Origin: PALSA-555 sp035468285
GTDB lineage: Bacteria; Actinomycetota; Acidimicrobiia; IMCC26256; PALSA-555
Direction of reading: 5' to 3'
DNA: 17,884 nt
Assembly: GCA_035468285.1 (NCBI GenBank)
Contig: DATISY010000115.1
Span: 1-17,884 of the forward strand
Below the pieces are notes generated by a model. It was not told where the DNA came from. It did not search any database and was given only the letters and a program-made list of their open reading frames with translations. This document shows positions 8,089 to 14,860 of the stretch, one piece after another. The first letter of the stretch is position 1. Each line of letters opens with the position of its first letter. The position numbers and the translations under genes were made by a program.

Positions 8089-8567
8089 AGATCCGCGTCG
8101 GGCTCGGCTACGACGTCCACGCCGTCGGGGGTGACCGGCCCCTCGTCCTCGGCGGGGTCCGCGTCGACGGCCCCGGCCTCGTCGGCCACTCCGACGCCGA
8201 CGCGATCGCCCACGCGGTCGCCGACGCCCTCCTCGGCGCCGCGCAGCTCCCCGACCTCGGCACCCTCTTCCCGGCCGGGGACGACCGGCACCGCGACGCC
8301 GACTCGATCGCCTTGCTCCGCGACGTCGTGGCCCGCGTCTCCGACGCCGGGTGGACCGTCTCCAACGTCGACGTCGTCATCGTCGCCGAGGAGCCGCGCC
8401 TCGCGCCGCACCGCGACGCGATGAACACGACCTTGAGCAGCGCCGTCGGTGCCCCGGTCAGCGTGAAGCCCAAGCGCGGTGAAGGTGTCGGCGCGCTCGG
8501 GCGAGGCGAGGGCATCGCCGTGACCGCCGTCGCGCTCCTCGTCTCCGAACTGCCCGGTGACGCATGA
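8085..8567 (+). CDS. ispF: 2-C-methyl-D-erythritol 2,4-cyclodiphosphate synthase
   Basis: IspF cyclises CDP-methylerythritol 2-phosphate to methylerythritol cyclodiphosphate, releasing CMP; it acts as a homotrimer with active sites between subunits. The protein has 160 residues. The metal ligands are Asp10 and His12 in GYDVHA and His43 in AIAHAVADALLG. GHSDAD at 34-39 is intact. The C-terminal nucleotide-contact segment reads VKPKRGEGVGALGRGEGI, a variant of the more usual TEKLGF-GR-EGI form but with the closing GRGEGI kept. The GTG start is fixed by the four-base overlap with the ispD stop. The intermediate enzyme IspE is not in the window. Confidence 0.95.
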   Translation: MKIRVGLGYDVHAVGGDRPLVLGGVRVDGPGLVGHSDADAIAHAVADALLGAAQLPDLGTLFPAGDDRHRDADSIALLRDVVARVSDAGWTVSNVDVVIVAEEPRLAPHRDAMNTTLSSAVGAPVSVKPKRGEGVGALGRGEGIAVTAVALLVSELPGDA

Positions 8568-8592
8568 CACCCCACCAGTACCCTCGAACGCG

Positions 8593-9960
8593 ATGACCGT
8601 TCGCGTCCATGACACGCTCCATCGAGCCAAGGTCGACCTCGAGCTGCGCGAGCCGGGGAAGGTGTCGATCTACGTCTGCGGCCCCACCGTTTACGACGTC
8701 CCCCACATCGGCCACGGCCGCACCGTGCTCGTCTACGACGTCATCCGCCGGTACCTGCGGTGGCGGGGCCTCGACGTGACGTTCGTGTCCAACGTGACCG
8801 ACATCGAGGACAAGATCATCGCCCGCGCCCACGAGACCGGCGGCTCCGAGACGGAGCTCGCGCACCGCTTCGAAGCCGCCTGGTGGGACCAGATGGACCG
8901 GCTCGGCATCGAACGGCCCGACCACACGCCCCACGCCACCGCGTACGTCGCCGACATGCTCGACCTTGTCGGCGAGCTCATCGACGGGGGCCACGCATAC
9001 GTGGTCGACGGGCGCGGCGTCTACTTCGACGTCGCGTCGTTCCCCGGGTACGGCGCGCTCCCGCACCGCGGCCTCGACCAGCTCCTCGCCTCCGCCGGAG
9101 GCCGCGTCGAGGTCGACGAGGCCAAGCGCAGCCCGGTCGACTTCGCGCTCTGGAAGGCCGCCAAGCCGGGCGAGCCCACCTGGGACTCACCGTGGGGGCC
9201 GGGCCGGCCGGGGTGGCATCTCGAGTGCTCCACCATGGCCCTCGACCTCCTCGGGGAAGGGTTCGACCTCCACGGCGCGGGCGACGACCTGGTCTTTCCC
9301 CACAACGAGAACGAGCGCGCCCAAGCGGAGGCCGCGGGCCACCCGTTCGCGCAGCACTGGCTCCACGCCGGCATGGTCGAGGTCCGCGGCGAGAAGATGT
9401 CGAAGTCGTTGCACAACTTCCGTACCCTTGCCGACGCCCTGGAGGCCCACGGGCCCCGCGCCTTCCGGATGGCGGTACTCCAGACCCACTACCGCAAGGC
9501 CACCGAGCTCGGCGACCCCGAGCTCACCACCGCGGCGAGCGCGGTCGCCCGCCTCGACGCACTGGCGCGCCGCCTCCCTGACATCGCCGGTCCGCCGCCG
9601 CCGCTCGATCCGGCCGTCGTCGAGCGGTTCCGAGCCGAGATGGACGACGACTTCGGGACCCCCGGGGCGGTCGCCGCGATCTTCGACGCGGTCAGCGCCG
9701 CCAACCAGGAACTCGCCTCGGGAGACCCCGACCGGGCCCGCACCCTCGGGTCGACCGCCCTGGCGCTGAGCGGCGTGCTCGGCATTCCTGTCGACACCCG
9801 GACCGACGCGGACACCACGCTCGACGCCCGAGTCGCCGAACGCGACGCAGCGCGGGCCGCTCGCGACTTCGCAGCCGCGGACCGCATCCGCGACGAGCTC
9901 GCCGACCAGGGGATCGTGCTTGAGGACACGCCGAACGGGACCGTCTGGCACCGGTCGTGA
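8593..9960 (+). CDS. cysS: Cysteinyl-tRNA synthetase
   Basis: The product is a class I aminoacyl-tRNA synthetase that charges tRNA-Cys; 455 residues, normal length. The HIGH motif is at 38-41 and KMSKS at 268-272. Zinc ligands that read out the cysteine thiol are Cys29, Cys212, His237 and Glu241. A C-terminal DALR-type helical domain follows. Its length and C-terminal anticodon domain favour CysS over the mycothiol ligase MshC. The ATG at 8593 is preferred because it starts right at the conserved N-terminal strand; a GTG at 8557 in the same frame would overlap ispF by 11 bases and adds residues with no family similarity. No strong Shine-Dalgarno is visible at either. The stop overlaps the rlmB start. 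Confidence 0.96.
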   Translation: MTVRVHDTLHRAKVDLELREPGKVSIYVCGPTVYDVPHIGHGRTVLVYDVIRRYLRWRGLDVTFVSNVTDIEDKIIARAHETGGSETELAHRFEAAWWDQMDRLGIERPDHTPHATAYVADMLDLVGELIDGGHAYVVDGRGVYFDVASFPGYGALPHRGLDQLLASAGGRVEVDEAKRSPVDFALWKAAKPGEPTWDSPWGPGRPGWHLECSTMALDLLGEGFDLHGAGDDLVFPHNENERAQAEAAGHPFAQHWLHAGMVEVRGEKMSKSLHNFRTLADALEAHGPRAFRMAVLQTHYRKATELGDPELTTAASAVARLDALARRLPDIAGPPPPLDPAVVERFRAEMDDDFGTPGAVAAIFDAVSAANQELASGDPDRARTLGSTALALSGVLGIPVDTRTDADTTLDARVAERDAARAARDFAAADRIRDELADQGIVLEDTPNGTVWHRS

Positions 9961-10712
9961 GCCCCCGCCGAGGCGGCGACCTCGGGGCGTCGATCGTCCC
10001 CGGGCGACGCGCCGTCATCGAGCTGCTCCGGGCCCAGCGACGCCGGGTCCTCAGCGTCGCCATCGCCCGCGGCCGCGACTCGGCCGCGGTCCTCGACGAG
10101 ATCGAACAGCTCGCCGCCCACACCGGCGCACCCGTCCAGCTCGTCGACGCCGAACGGCTCCGCAAAGACGCCGGGATCGAGACGGCGCAGGGGGTCCTCG
10201 CCCGCGCCGCGCCCATCAACCCGACGCCGCTCGCCGACCTGCTCGGCGCACCCGACGCGTTCCTCGTCGCGCTCGACGGCGTGACCGACCCCCGCAACCT
10301 CGGCGCGGTGCTCCGCACCGCGCTCGGCGCGGGCGCGACCGGCGTCATCGTGCCGCGCCACCGCAGCGCGCCGCTCAGCCCCGCGGCGGTGAAAGCCGCC
10401 GCAGGTGCCGTCGAGCATCTCCCGATCGCGGCGGTGGGCGGTGTCGCTGCCGCGCTCGAGCACGCGTCCCGTGCCGCGGTCTGGACCGTCGGCCTCGACG
10501 CCGACGCCGAGGCCGACATCCGTGACATCGGCGTCGCCGACCGGCCGCTCGTCCTCGTGCTCGGCGCCGAAGGATCCGGACTGCCCCGACTCGTTCGGTC
10601 CCGCTGCGACGTCCTGGCCCGCATCCCGATGCGCGGACCGATCGAGTCGCTCAACGTCGCCGCCGCGGCCGCGGTCGCGTGCTTCGAGGTCGCGCGCCAC
10701 CGCCGCCACTAA
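9957..10712 (+). CDS. rlmB: 23S rRNA 2'-O-methyltransferase of the SpoU/TrmH family (RlmB type)
   Basis: The product is a SPOUT-class S-adenosylmethionine-dependent RNA 2'-O-ribose methyltransferase, 251 residues. Residues about 12-85 form the N-terminal substrate-binding domain (GRRAVIELL onward). The catalytic knot carries motif 1 DGVTDPRNLGAVLRTA (107-122), motif 2 VLVLGAEGSGLPRLV (199-213) and motif 3 IPMRGPIESLNVAAAAAV (223-240). RlmB acting on 23S rRNA G2251 is the expected assignment from the cysS-rlmB order, but related TrmH-family enzymes with other RNA targets cannot be excluded. The GTG start overlaps the cysS stop by four bases (GTGA at 9957-9960). The TAA stop sits 12 bases before a tRNA gene. 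Confidence 0.9.
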   Translation: MSPRRGGDLGASIVPGRRAVIELLRAQRRRVLSVAIARGRDSAAVLDEIEQLAAHTGAPVQLVDAERLRKDAGIETAQGVLARAAPINPTPLADLLGAPDAFLVALDGVTDPRNLGAVLRTALGAGATGVIVPRHRSAPLSPAAVKAAAGAVEHLPIAAVGGVAAALEHASRAAVWTVGLDADAEADIRDIGVADRPLVLVLGAEGSGLPRLVRSRCDVLARIPMRGPIESLNVAAAAAVACFEVARHRRH

Positions 10713-10715
10713 CCT
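10710..10715 (+). promoter_or_regulatory. Possible -10 element for tRNA-Thr
   Basis: TAACCT fits TAnnnT and ends nine bases before the tRNA 5' end. It overlaps the rlmB stop codon TAA. There is no convincing -35, so the tRNA may instead be read through from the cysS-rlmB transcript. Confidence 0.25.
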
Positions 10716-10724
10716 GCAGTCCAC

Positions 10725-10797
10725 GCCGGGTTAGCTCAGCTGGCAGAGCGCTGCTCTTGTAAAGCAGAGGCCGTCGGTTCGATCCCGACACCCGGCT
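10725..10797 (+). tRNA. tRNA-Thr (anticodon UGU)
   Basis: A complete 73-base cloverleaf can be drawn by eye. The acceptor GCCGGGT (10725-10731) pairs with ACCCGGC (10790-10796), discriminator T at 10797. The D stem is GCTC/GAGC. The anticodon stem CTGCT/AGCAG encloses loop CTTGTAA, giving anticodon TGT at 10758-10760. The T stem GTCGG/CCGAC encloses TTCGATC. No CCA is encoded. It lies 12 bases after rlmB on the same strand. Confidence 0.97.
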
Positions 10798-10878
10798 CGT
10801 CGTCGATGGCCCGGAGTTCAGATACCTCGCGCGTCGCGCCCGGTGGGTCGCGCCGCTCCGGCCATGCCACGATCCCGG

Positions 10879-12624
10879 TCAGGCGGGGCTGGGCATGTCG
10901 GGCTCGAGGGCGCTGTCCGGAGCTGGCTCGGATGGGCCGTGACGCGTGCCCGCGGCGAGGATCACGCGGTTTCGACCTTCGGACTTGGCGCGGAGCAACG
11001 CAACGTCGGCTTGCTCGACGATCTCACCGAACGTCAGATCGGGCTCCCCGAGTGCGAGCCCGAAGCTGACCGTGAAGGCTGGCACGGTCCCGCCGTGCAG
11101 CGCGTCGGCCAGTCGCGCCCGGACGCGGTCGAGCACCGTGTACGCGTCGGCGATGCTGCAGTCGGGTAGGACCACGACGAACTCCTCACCGCCGTACCGG
11201 GCGGCCATGTCGTTGGGTCGTACGCCGTCCCGCAGCACCCCCGCGAAGAGACGCAAGGCGCGGTCGCCGGTGTCGTGACCGTGGATGTCGTTCAAGGGCT
11301 TGAAATGGTCGAGGTCGCCGTAGGCGACCGCATACGGTCGCGCCTGGGCGGTGAGGTCCAAGACGGCGGCCTCGAGGCTACGGCGGTTCAGCAGACCGGT
11401 CAGCGGGTCGGTGCGAGCCTGAGCCTCGGTGCGGCTGAAGGCCCGGAGGATCCCGATGCGTTCACCGGCCTTGCGGGCGATGAGCTCCAGGTCGGCGGTC
11501 GCCGACGTGGAGGGCGGATCATGGTCGGGACCGATGGCGTGCACGACGCCGACCGTCTTGCCGGCGATGCCGACCGGCACGCACACCGCGGAGCAGGGTC
11601 CCGACTCGCGGTCCACGAGGTGCGGGCAGGTGTCGAGGTCGGTGCTCGACGGCCATTGCTGCGTCTGGCCCCGGTTCGTGGCGGGGCAGTCGTCGGGCGC
11701 CATGACCCCGCAGCCGGGTGCGACACGGGTGGTGATCACCTGGCGGAAGTGAGCGCGGCTCGAGTCGGCGACGAGGAGCTCCGAGCGCATCGTCGGAAAG
11801 CCGCGCTCGATCGCCCGTTGCACCAGCGTGTAGCAGTCGTCCTCGGTGCGGGCCATCTGGAGGGCCCGTTGGAGCCCGGACTCGAGGTCGTTGCGGCGGA
11901 CCTCGCCGAGCTGAATGCGGTAGCGACGCCGGATGGAGCGGGTCACGACCGTGAACGAGATCATCGTGAGGATCAGGACGGCGACGGCGACGATCAGCAG
12001 GTCCCGCTGATGCGCGCCGAAGCTGGTGTCGGCTTGGGTGACCACGGCATTGATGCGCGACTGGTAGAGGTCCTGGATCGCCGCCAAGGCTTGCTGCTGC
12101 GTGGAAGCGGCGGCGGTGAAGGCGGCGACCGTGGCGGGTGTCTCCGACGCGGGGTCGAGCGTCGCGATACCGGCCGTGGCGAGCCGCTGGCCGTCGACCT
12201 CGGCTTCCTTCCGGAGCTTGGCCTCGCCGGGCAGGTGGGCGGTGAGGCGGGTGTAGGCGTTCCACGCCGCGTTCGCGGCGGTGTCGAAGTCGGCGAGGTG
12301 GTTGATTTCGGCGGCGCGCGCCGCTGGATCGGCTGATTGGGTGGCTGCGAGCAGTCCCGCGCTCCCGGCGGTGAAGTTCCGGGCGGCCTTCGCGAGCTGC
12401 GCCGAGGCCGGCACGAGCCGGACGGTGGCGGTCTTGATGTCGCTCTCGGTGCTGCCCAGGGCGAGCGGACCCGTGATGAAGGCGGCGACGACCACGAGCA
12501 CGGTGAGCAGCCAGAGCAGCTGGACCTGATGATGGGGGGCGAGCCCGTGGCGTACGGGAGCCTCAGCCTCGGGGCGCGACGGCGACGATCGTCTCGCTCT
12601 CCATGGCGCTCGGAACGCCTGCAT
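10879..12624 (-). CDS. Membrane-bound GAF-GGDEF diguanylate cyclase
   Basis: The product is a predicted 581-residue inner-membrane diguanylate cyclase making c-di-GMP from GTP. After a basic N-terminus, TM1 is at about 35-56. A helical extracytoplasmic sensor of about 150 residues runs to TM2 at about 209-228. A cytoplasmic GAF domain (about 245-395) is rich in cysteine (Cys264, 305, 313, 333, 344, 348). The GGDEF domain has YGDLDHFKPLND at 435-446 and the active-site loop GGEEF at 478-482. Five residues before that loop is RPND (469-472), an intact RxxD product-inhibition site. The ATG at 12624 has GGGAGG seven bases upstream; the 258 further open codons have no family similarity and run over decayed DNA. 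No phosphodiesterase domain is present. The gene stands alone on the minus strand. Confidence 0.92.
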   Translation of the reverse strand: MQAFRAPWRARRSSPSRPEAEAPVRHGLAPHHQVQLLWLLTVLVVVAAFITGPLALGSTESDIKTATVRLVPASAQLAKAARNFTAGSAGLLAATQSADPAARAAEINHLADFDTAANAAWNAYTRLTAHLPGEAKLRKEAEVDGQRLATAGIATLDPASETPATVAAFTAAASTQQQALAAIQDLYQSRINAVVTQADTSFGAHQRDLLIVAVAVLILTMISFTVVTRSIRRRYRIQLGEVRRNDLESGLQRALQMARTEDDCYTLVQRAIERGFPTMRSELLVADSSRAHFRQVITTRVAPGCGVMAPDDCPATNRGQTQQWPSSTDLDTCPHLVDRESGPCSAVCVPVGIAGKTVGVVHAIGPDHDPPSTSATADLELIARKAGERIGILRAFSRTEAQARTDPLTGLLNRRSLEAAVLDLTAQARPYAVAYGDLDHFKPLNDIHGHDTGDRALRLFAGVLRDGVRPNDMAARYGGEEFVVVLPDCSIADAYTVLDRVRARLADALHGGTVPAFTVSFGLALGEPDLTFGEIVEQADVALLRAKSEGRNRVILAAGTRHGPSEPAPDSALEPDMPSPA

Positions 12625-12723
12625 CGGCTGGCCTCCCACTCCCAGGTCATGGTTATCGGCACTTGCACCCCAAGCCTTGAGTGGGACGCGAGGTGGCGGG
12701 GGGCGCGGCCCTACGCTGCGGCG

Positions 12724-12954
12724 GTGCCGACGGTTGTCCGTCCCCTCGAGTGCGGCTGGCTCGCCTGCGACCTCGGGGTCCTGATCGCGGGCCGCTCCGG
12801 GCGTTGTCGCCCCGGGTCCCGGCGTTCCTGATCGAGCACCCCTGAGGTCTTGGTCCTGTTCGACACCGGCCTCCATCCCGACCTCGCCACCTCCACCGCC
12901 CGGTTGCGCAGCGTCGCCGACCTGTTCAGCCCGGATGTCACCGACGCCGAGGTT
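12724..12954 (+). pseudogene. Remnant of a metallo-beta-lactamase-fold gene (AHL-lactonase-like), frameshifted
   Basis: Three pieces read in order like the N-terminus of N-acyl-homoserine-lactonase-type metallo-beta-lactamases. From the GTG at 12724, one frame gives RPLECGWLACDLGVL. A different frame gives PAFLIEHP (12819-12842) and then hits a stop at 12843. The first frame then resumes with VLVLFDTGLHPDLAT and ARLRSVADLFSPDVT. The joins need one lost base between 12805 and 12818 and one gained base near 12843-12846, so the two shifts compensate. The metal-binding HxHxDH motif expected downstream is not seen in any plus frame, so the gene is truncated as well as shifted. Sequencing error could explain the shifts but not the missing catalytic half. 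Confidence 0.6.
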
Positions 12955-13128
12955 TCTCCGCACGGCGTGTTCGGGTCTCGGCCGAACTGGTCGTCGCTCG
13001 ACCCCAACGGCAACCCTCTGTCGAAGGTGAGCCTGGCGTACTACTACGCCACGCTGGCGCAGTGGGTCGGTGTCCGCGTCGCGTCCGTGTTGCCCGTCCC
13101 CGGGACCGTCATCTCCGGCATCGTCACC
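12955..13128 (+). pseudogene. Fragment resembling the C-terminus of a DUF1501 secreted protein
   Basis: Directly after the lactamase remnant, in the same frame, the translation changes character. It reads HGVFGSRPNWSSLDPNGNP, then SLAYYYATLAQWVGV and ASVLPVPGTVISGIV. The pattern of Gly-rich turn, ser/leu-asp, asn-gly-asn and a Tyr-Tyr helix ending in a short Leu-Pro segment is like the last 60 residues of DUF1501 (sulfatase-like, Tat-secreted) proteins. The likeness is from memory of the family and is tentative. There is no start codon context of its own, so it looks like a stranded 3' end. The following 160 bases up to 13291 hold nothing I can recognise on either strand. Confidence 0.35.
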
Positions 13129-13291
13129 AGGCCGACCGCGTGCTCCCGCGCCGCGGCGGGCCATGACGGCCGTCACGCCCATCGTCGGGGCGAGGTCGCG
13201 AACCGCCCCCTCATCGCACGCCGCCGCTTCCTCGTGCAGATCGGTCGAAATACCCGGCTTCTCGGTGATCTGGGGCCATACTCGGTCAGCG

Positions 13292-13549
13292 ATGGAGCTC
13301 ACGGCGCGCGAGCGCGCAATCCTTGATTTCGAACGCTCCTGGTGGTGCTTCCCCGGACCGAAGGAATCGGCGATCCGCGCCCGGCTGCAGGTGTCCACGA
13401 GTCACTACTATCGGGTGCTCAGCGAGCTGCTCGAGAAGCCCGCCGCGTTCGAGTACGACCCCCTCACCGTGAAACGCCTCCGCCGCTACCGTGATGACCG
13501 GCGTCGTAGCCGCCTCGACGGCCGCCGCGCTGATCCCGGCTCACGATGA
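13292..13549 (+). CDS. DUF3263 family small protein
   Basis: The product is an 85-residue basic protein of the actinobacterial DUF3263 family. Signature sequence includes ILDFERSWWCFPGPKESAIR, then a helix pair with SHYYRVLSELLEKP and LTVKRLRRYRDDRRR. The arrangement suggests a small helix-turn-helix-type DNA-binding protein, but no function is established to my knowledge. The ATG at 13292 is chosen because family members begin just before the ILDFER segment. A CATACT hexamer nine bases upstream could be a -10 for a leaderless transcript. Its stop overlaps the next start (ATGA at 13546-13549). The pair matches Rv0430-Rv0431 of M. tuberculosis in order. Confidence 0.85.
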   Translation: MELTARERAILDFERSWWCFPGPKESAIRARLQVSTSHYYRVLSELLEKPAAFEYDPLTVKRLRRYRDDRRRSRLDGRRADPGSR

Positions 13550-14052
13550 CCGCGATTGCGCACTCGCCCCGCCTGGGCGCCACGATCTTGCGTACCGCGG
13601 CGCGCGGTGCCGTCCTCGTCGGCGCCGCGATCGTGCTCGGCATCGTGCTGCTCCAAGTCGTCAACGACAGCGGCTCCTCCGGCGGGGGAGGGTCGAGTGC
13701 GGGCGCGACGACACCGAGCTCGTCGAGCTCGAGCGGCGTCACGACGACCACCAACGTCAACGCCGGCCGACCGGCGTCGCAGGTGAAGATCTTCGTCCAG
13801 AACGCGTCCGGCGTGGGCGGCGCTGCCGCGACGAAGGCGAACGTGCTCCGGGGCCTCGGGTACGCGATCGTCGGGACCGGCAACGCCGCCCTCCCCCAGA
13901 CCGGGACCGTGGTCGGCTGCAAGAACGGCTTCACGAAGGAAGCGGACGCCCTCGCCAAGAACGTCGGGGTCGGCTCGACCGTCGGCGCGTACCCGACCCC
14001 CCCTCCGGTCAACTCCACGTCCGCGGACTGCATCGTCACCATCGGCAAGTAA
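13546..14052 (+). CDS. Membrane-anchored LytR_C domain protein (VirR-like)
   Basis: The product has 168 residues: a cytoplasmic basic N-terminus, one transmembrane helix at about 21-39, a Gly/Ser/Thr linker at about 41-75, and an extracytoplasmic LytR_C domain at about 79-167 beginning VKIFVQNASGVGGAAATKANVL. Cys125 and Cys162 in that domain could form a disulfide. The LytR_C domain stands alone here, without the LytR-CpsA-Psr catalytic domain, so this is not a cell-wall ligase by itself. The mycobacterial counterpart by domain and gene order is VirR (Rv0431), linked to envelope permeability and vesicle release; equivalence is inferred. It is translationally coupled to the DUF3263 gene and lies 19 bases before otsB. 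Confidence 0.85.
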   Translation: MTAIAHSPRLGATILRTAARGAVLVGAAIVLGIVLLQVVNDSGSSGGGGSSAGATTPSSSSSSGVTTTTNVNAGRPASQVKIFVQNASGVGGAAATKANVLRGLGYAIVGTGNAALPQTGTVVGCKNGFTKEADALAKNVGVGSTVGAYPTPPPVNSTSADCIVTIGK

Positions 14053-14071
14053 AGGCCGGCGCAGGCCGCCC

Positions 14072-14860
14072 ATGACGCTTCCCGGTGTGCTCGCGCCCCT
14101 GGTGGAAGACCCGGGCGCGGCGGCAGTCGTCACCGACTTCGACGGCACCCTCGCCCCGATCGTCGACGACCCTGACCGGGCCCACGCCGTCCCAGGCGCG
14201 GTCGCGGCCCTCCGCGACCTGGTCGAGCCGCTGGCGCTCGTCGCGGTCATCAGCGGACGGTCGGTGACGTACCTACGCGCCCAGCTGCCCATCGACGGGT
14301 TGATCCTCGTCGGTCAGTACGGCCTCGAGCGGCTCGTCGACGGTGAGATCGTGGTCGACGAACGCGCCGCGGCGTACGCCGACGCGGTCGCGGCGGCGGC
14401 TGAGGACGCCGAGCGCCGCTGGCCGCGGCTGCTCATCGAGCGCAAAGGAACGGTGGCGCTCTCGGTGCACTGGCGAGCGACGCCGGAGGCGTCCCCGGCT
14501 CCCGAGGAGCTGGCGTCCCTCGCCGATCAGCACGGGCTGGCGCTGTCGCCGGGCCGAATGGTGGGGGAGCTGCGCGCCCCGATCGACGTCGACAAAGGCG
14601 CCGCGCTGCGTCGGCTCCTGCAGGAACGCCCCGTCCGCGCCGGCGCGTTCGCGGGCGACGACTACGGAGACCTGCCGGCGTTCTCCGTCCTCGCCGAGCG
14701 TGCCGGGCGCGACGCCGACTTCGTCGGCGTCCGGATCGCGGTGCGATCCACCGAATCACCGGCCGCGCTGCTCGCCGAGGCGGACTACGTCGCCGACGGC
14801 CCCCCGGCGCTCGCCGCCCTGATGGAGTCGTTGGCGACCCTGGTCAGCGGGCCTCGATGA
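14072..14860 (+). CDS. otsB: Trehalose-6-phosphate phosphatase
   Basis: OtsB removes phosphate from trehalose 6-phosphate to give trehalose in the cytosol. The protein has 262 residues, typical for the family. It is a HAD phosphatase with a C2 cap: motif I DFDGTLAPI with Asp22 and Asp24, motif II SGR at 61-63, a cap segment ERKGTVALSVHWR at 123-135, motif III Lys175 in DVDKG, and motif IV AGDDYGD with Asp196 and Asp197. The LVGQYGLE segment (79-86) is a trehalose-phosphatase signature. It follows the LytR_C gene by 19 bases and may be its operon partner. Its 3' end overlaps the 3' end of the minus-strand otsA by 17 bases. Confidence 0.94.
   Translation: MTLPGVLAPLVEDPGAAAVVTDFDGTLAPIVDDPDRAHAVPGAVAALRDLVEPLALVAVISGRSVTYLRAQLPIDGLILVGQYGLERLVDGEIVVDERAAAYADAVAAAAEDAERRWPRLLIERKGTVALSVHWRATPEASPAPEELASLADQHGLALSPGRMVGELRAPIDVDKGAALRRLLQERPVRAGAFAGDDYGDLPAFSVLAERAGRDADFVGVRIAVRSTESPAALLAEADYVADGPPALAALMESLATLVSGPR

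Noticed and set aside
8557..8592. Alternative GTG start for cysS overlapping ispF.
   Set aside because: The added 12 residues do not resemble the family N-terminus, which begins at the ATG at 8593.
8706..8717. The HIGH motif of CysS, first thought unusual because many CysS enzymes have HIGN.
   Set aside because: E. coli CysS also reads HIGH at this place, so it is within normal family variation.
11729..11738. GGTGATCACC palindrome as a possible operator.
   Set aside because: It lies inside the diguanylate cyclase coding sequence and is short enough to arise by chance.
11275..12336. A 353-codon plus-strand frame inside the diguanylate cyclase gene.
   Set aside because: It is antisense to a complete GAF-GGDEF protein and looks like a shadow frame rich in Gly, Arg, Asp and Val.
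12625..13398. N-terminal extension of 258 codons on the diguanylate cyclase gene.
   Set aside because: The start at 12624 has a good Shine-Dalgarno and places TM1 near the N-terminus. The extension has no domain likeness and runs antisense through remnants of other genes and into the DUF3263 coding region.
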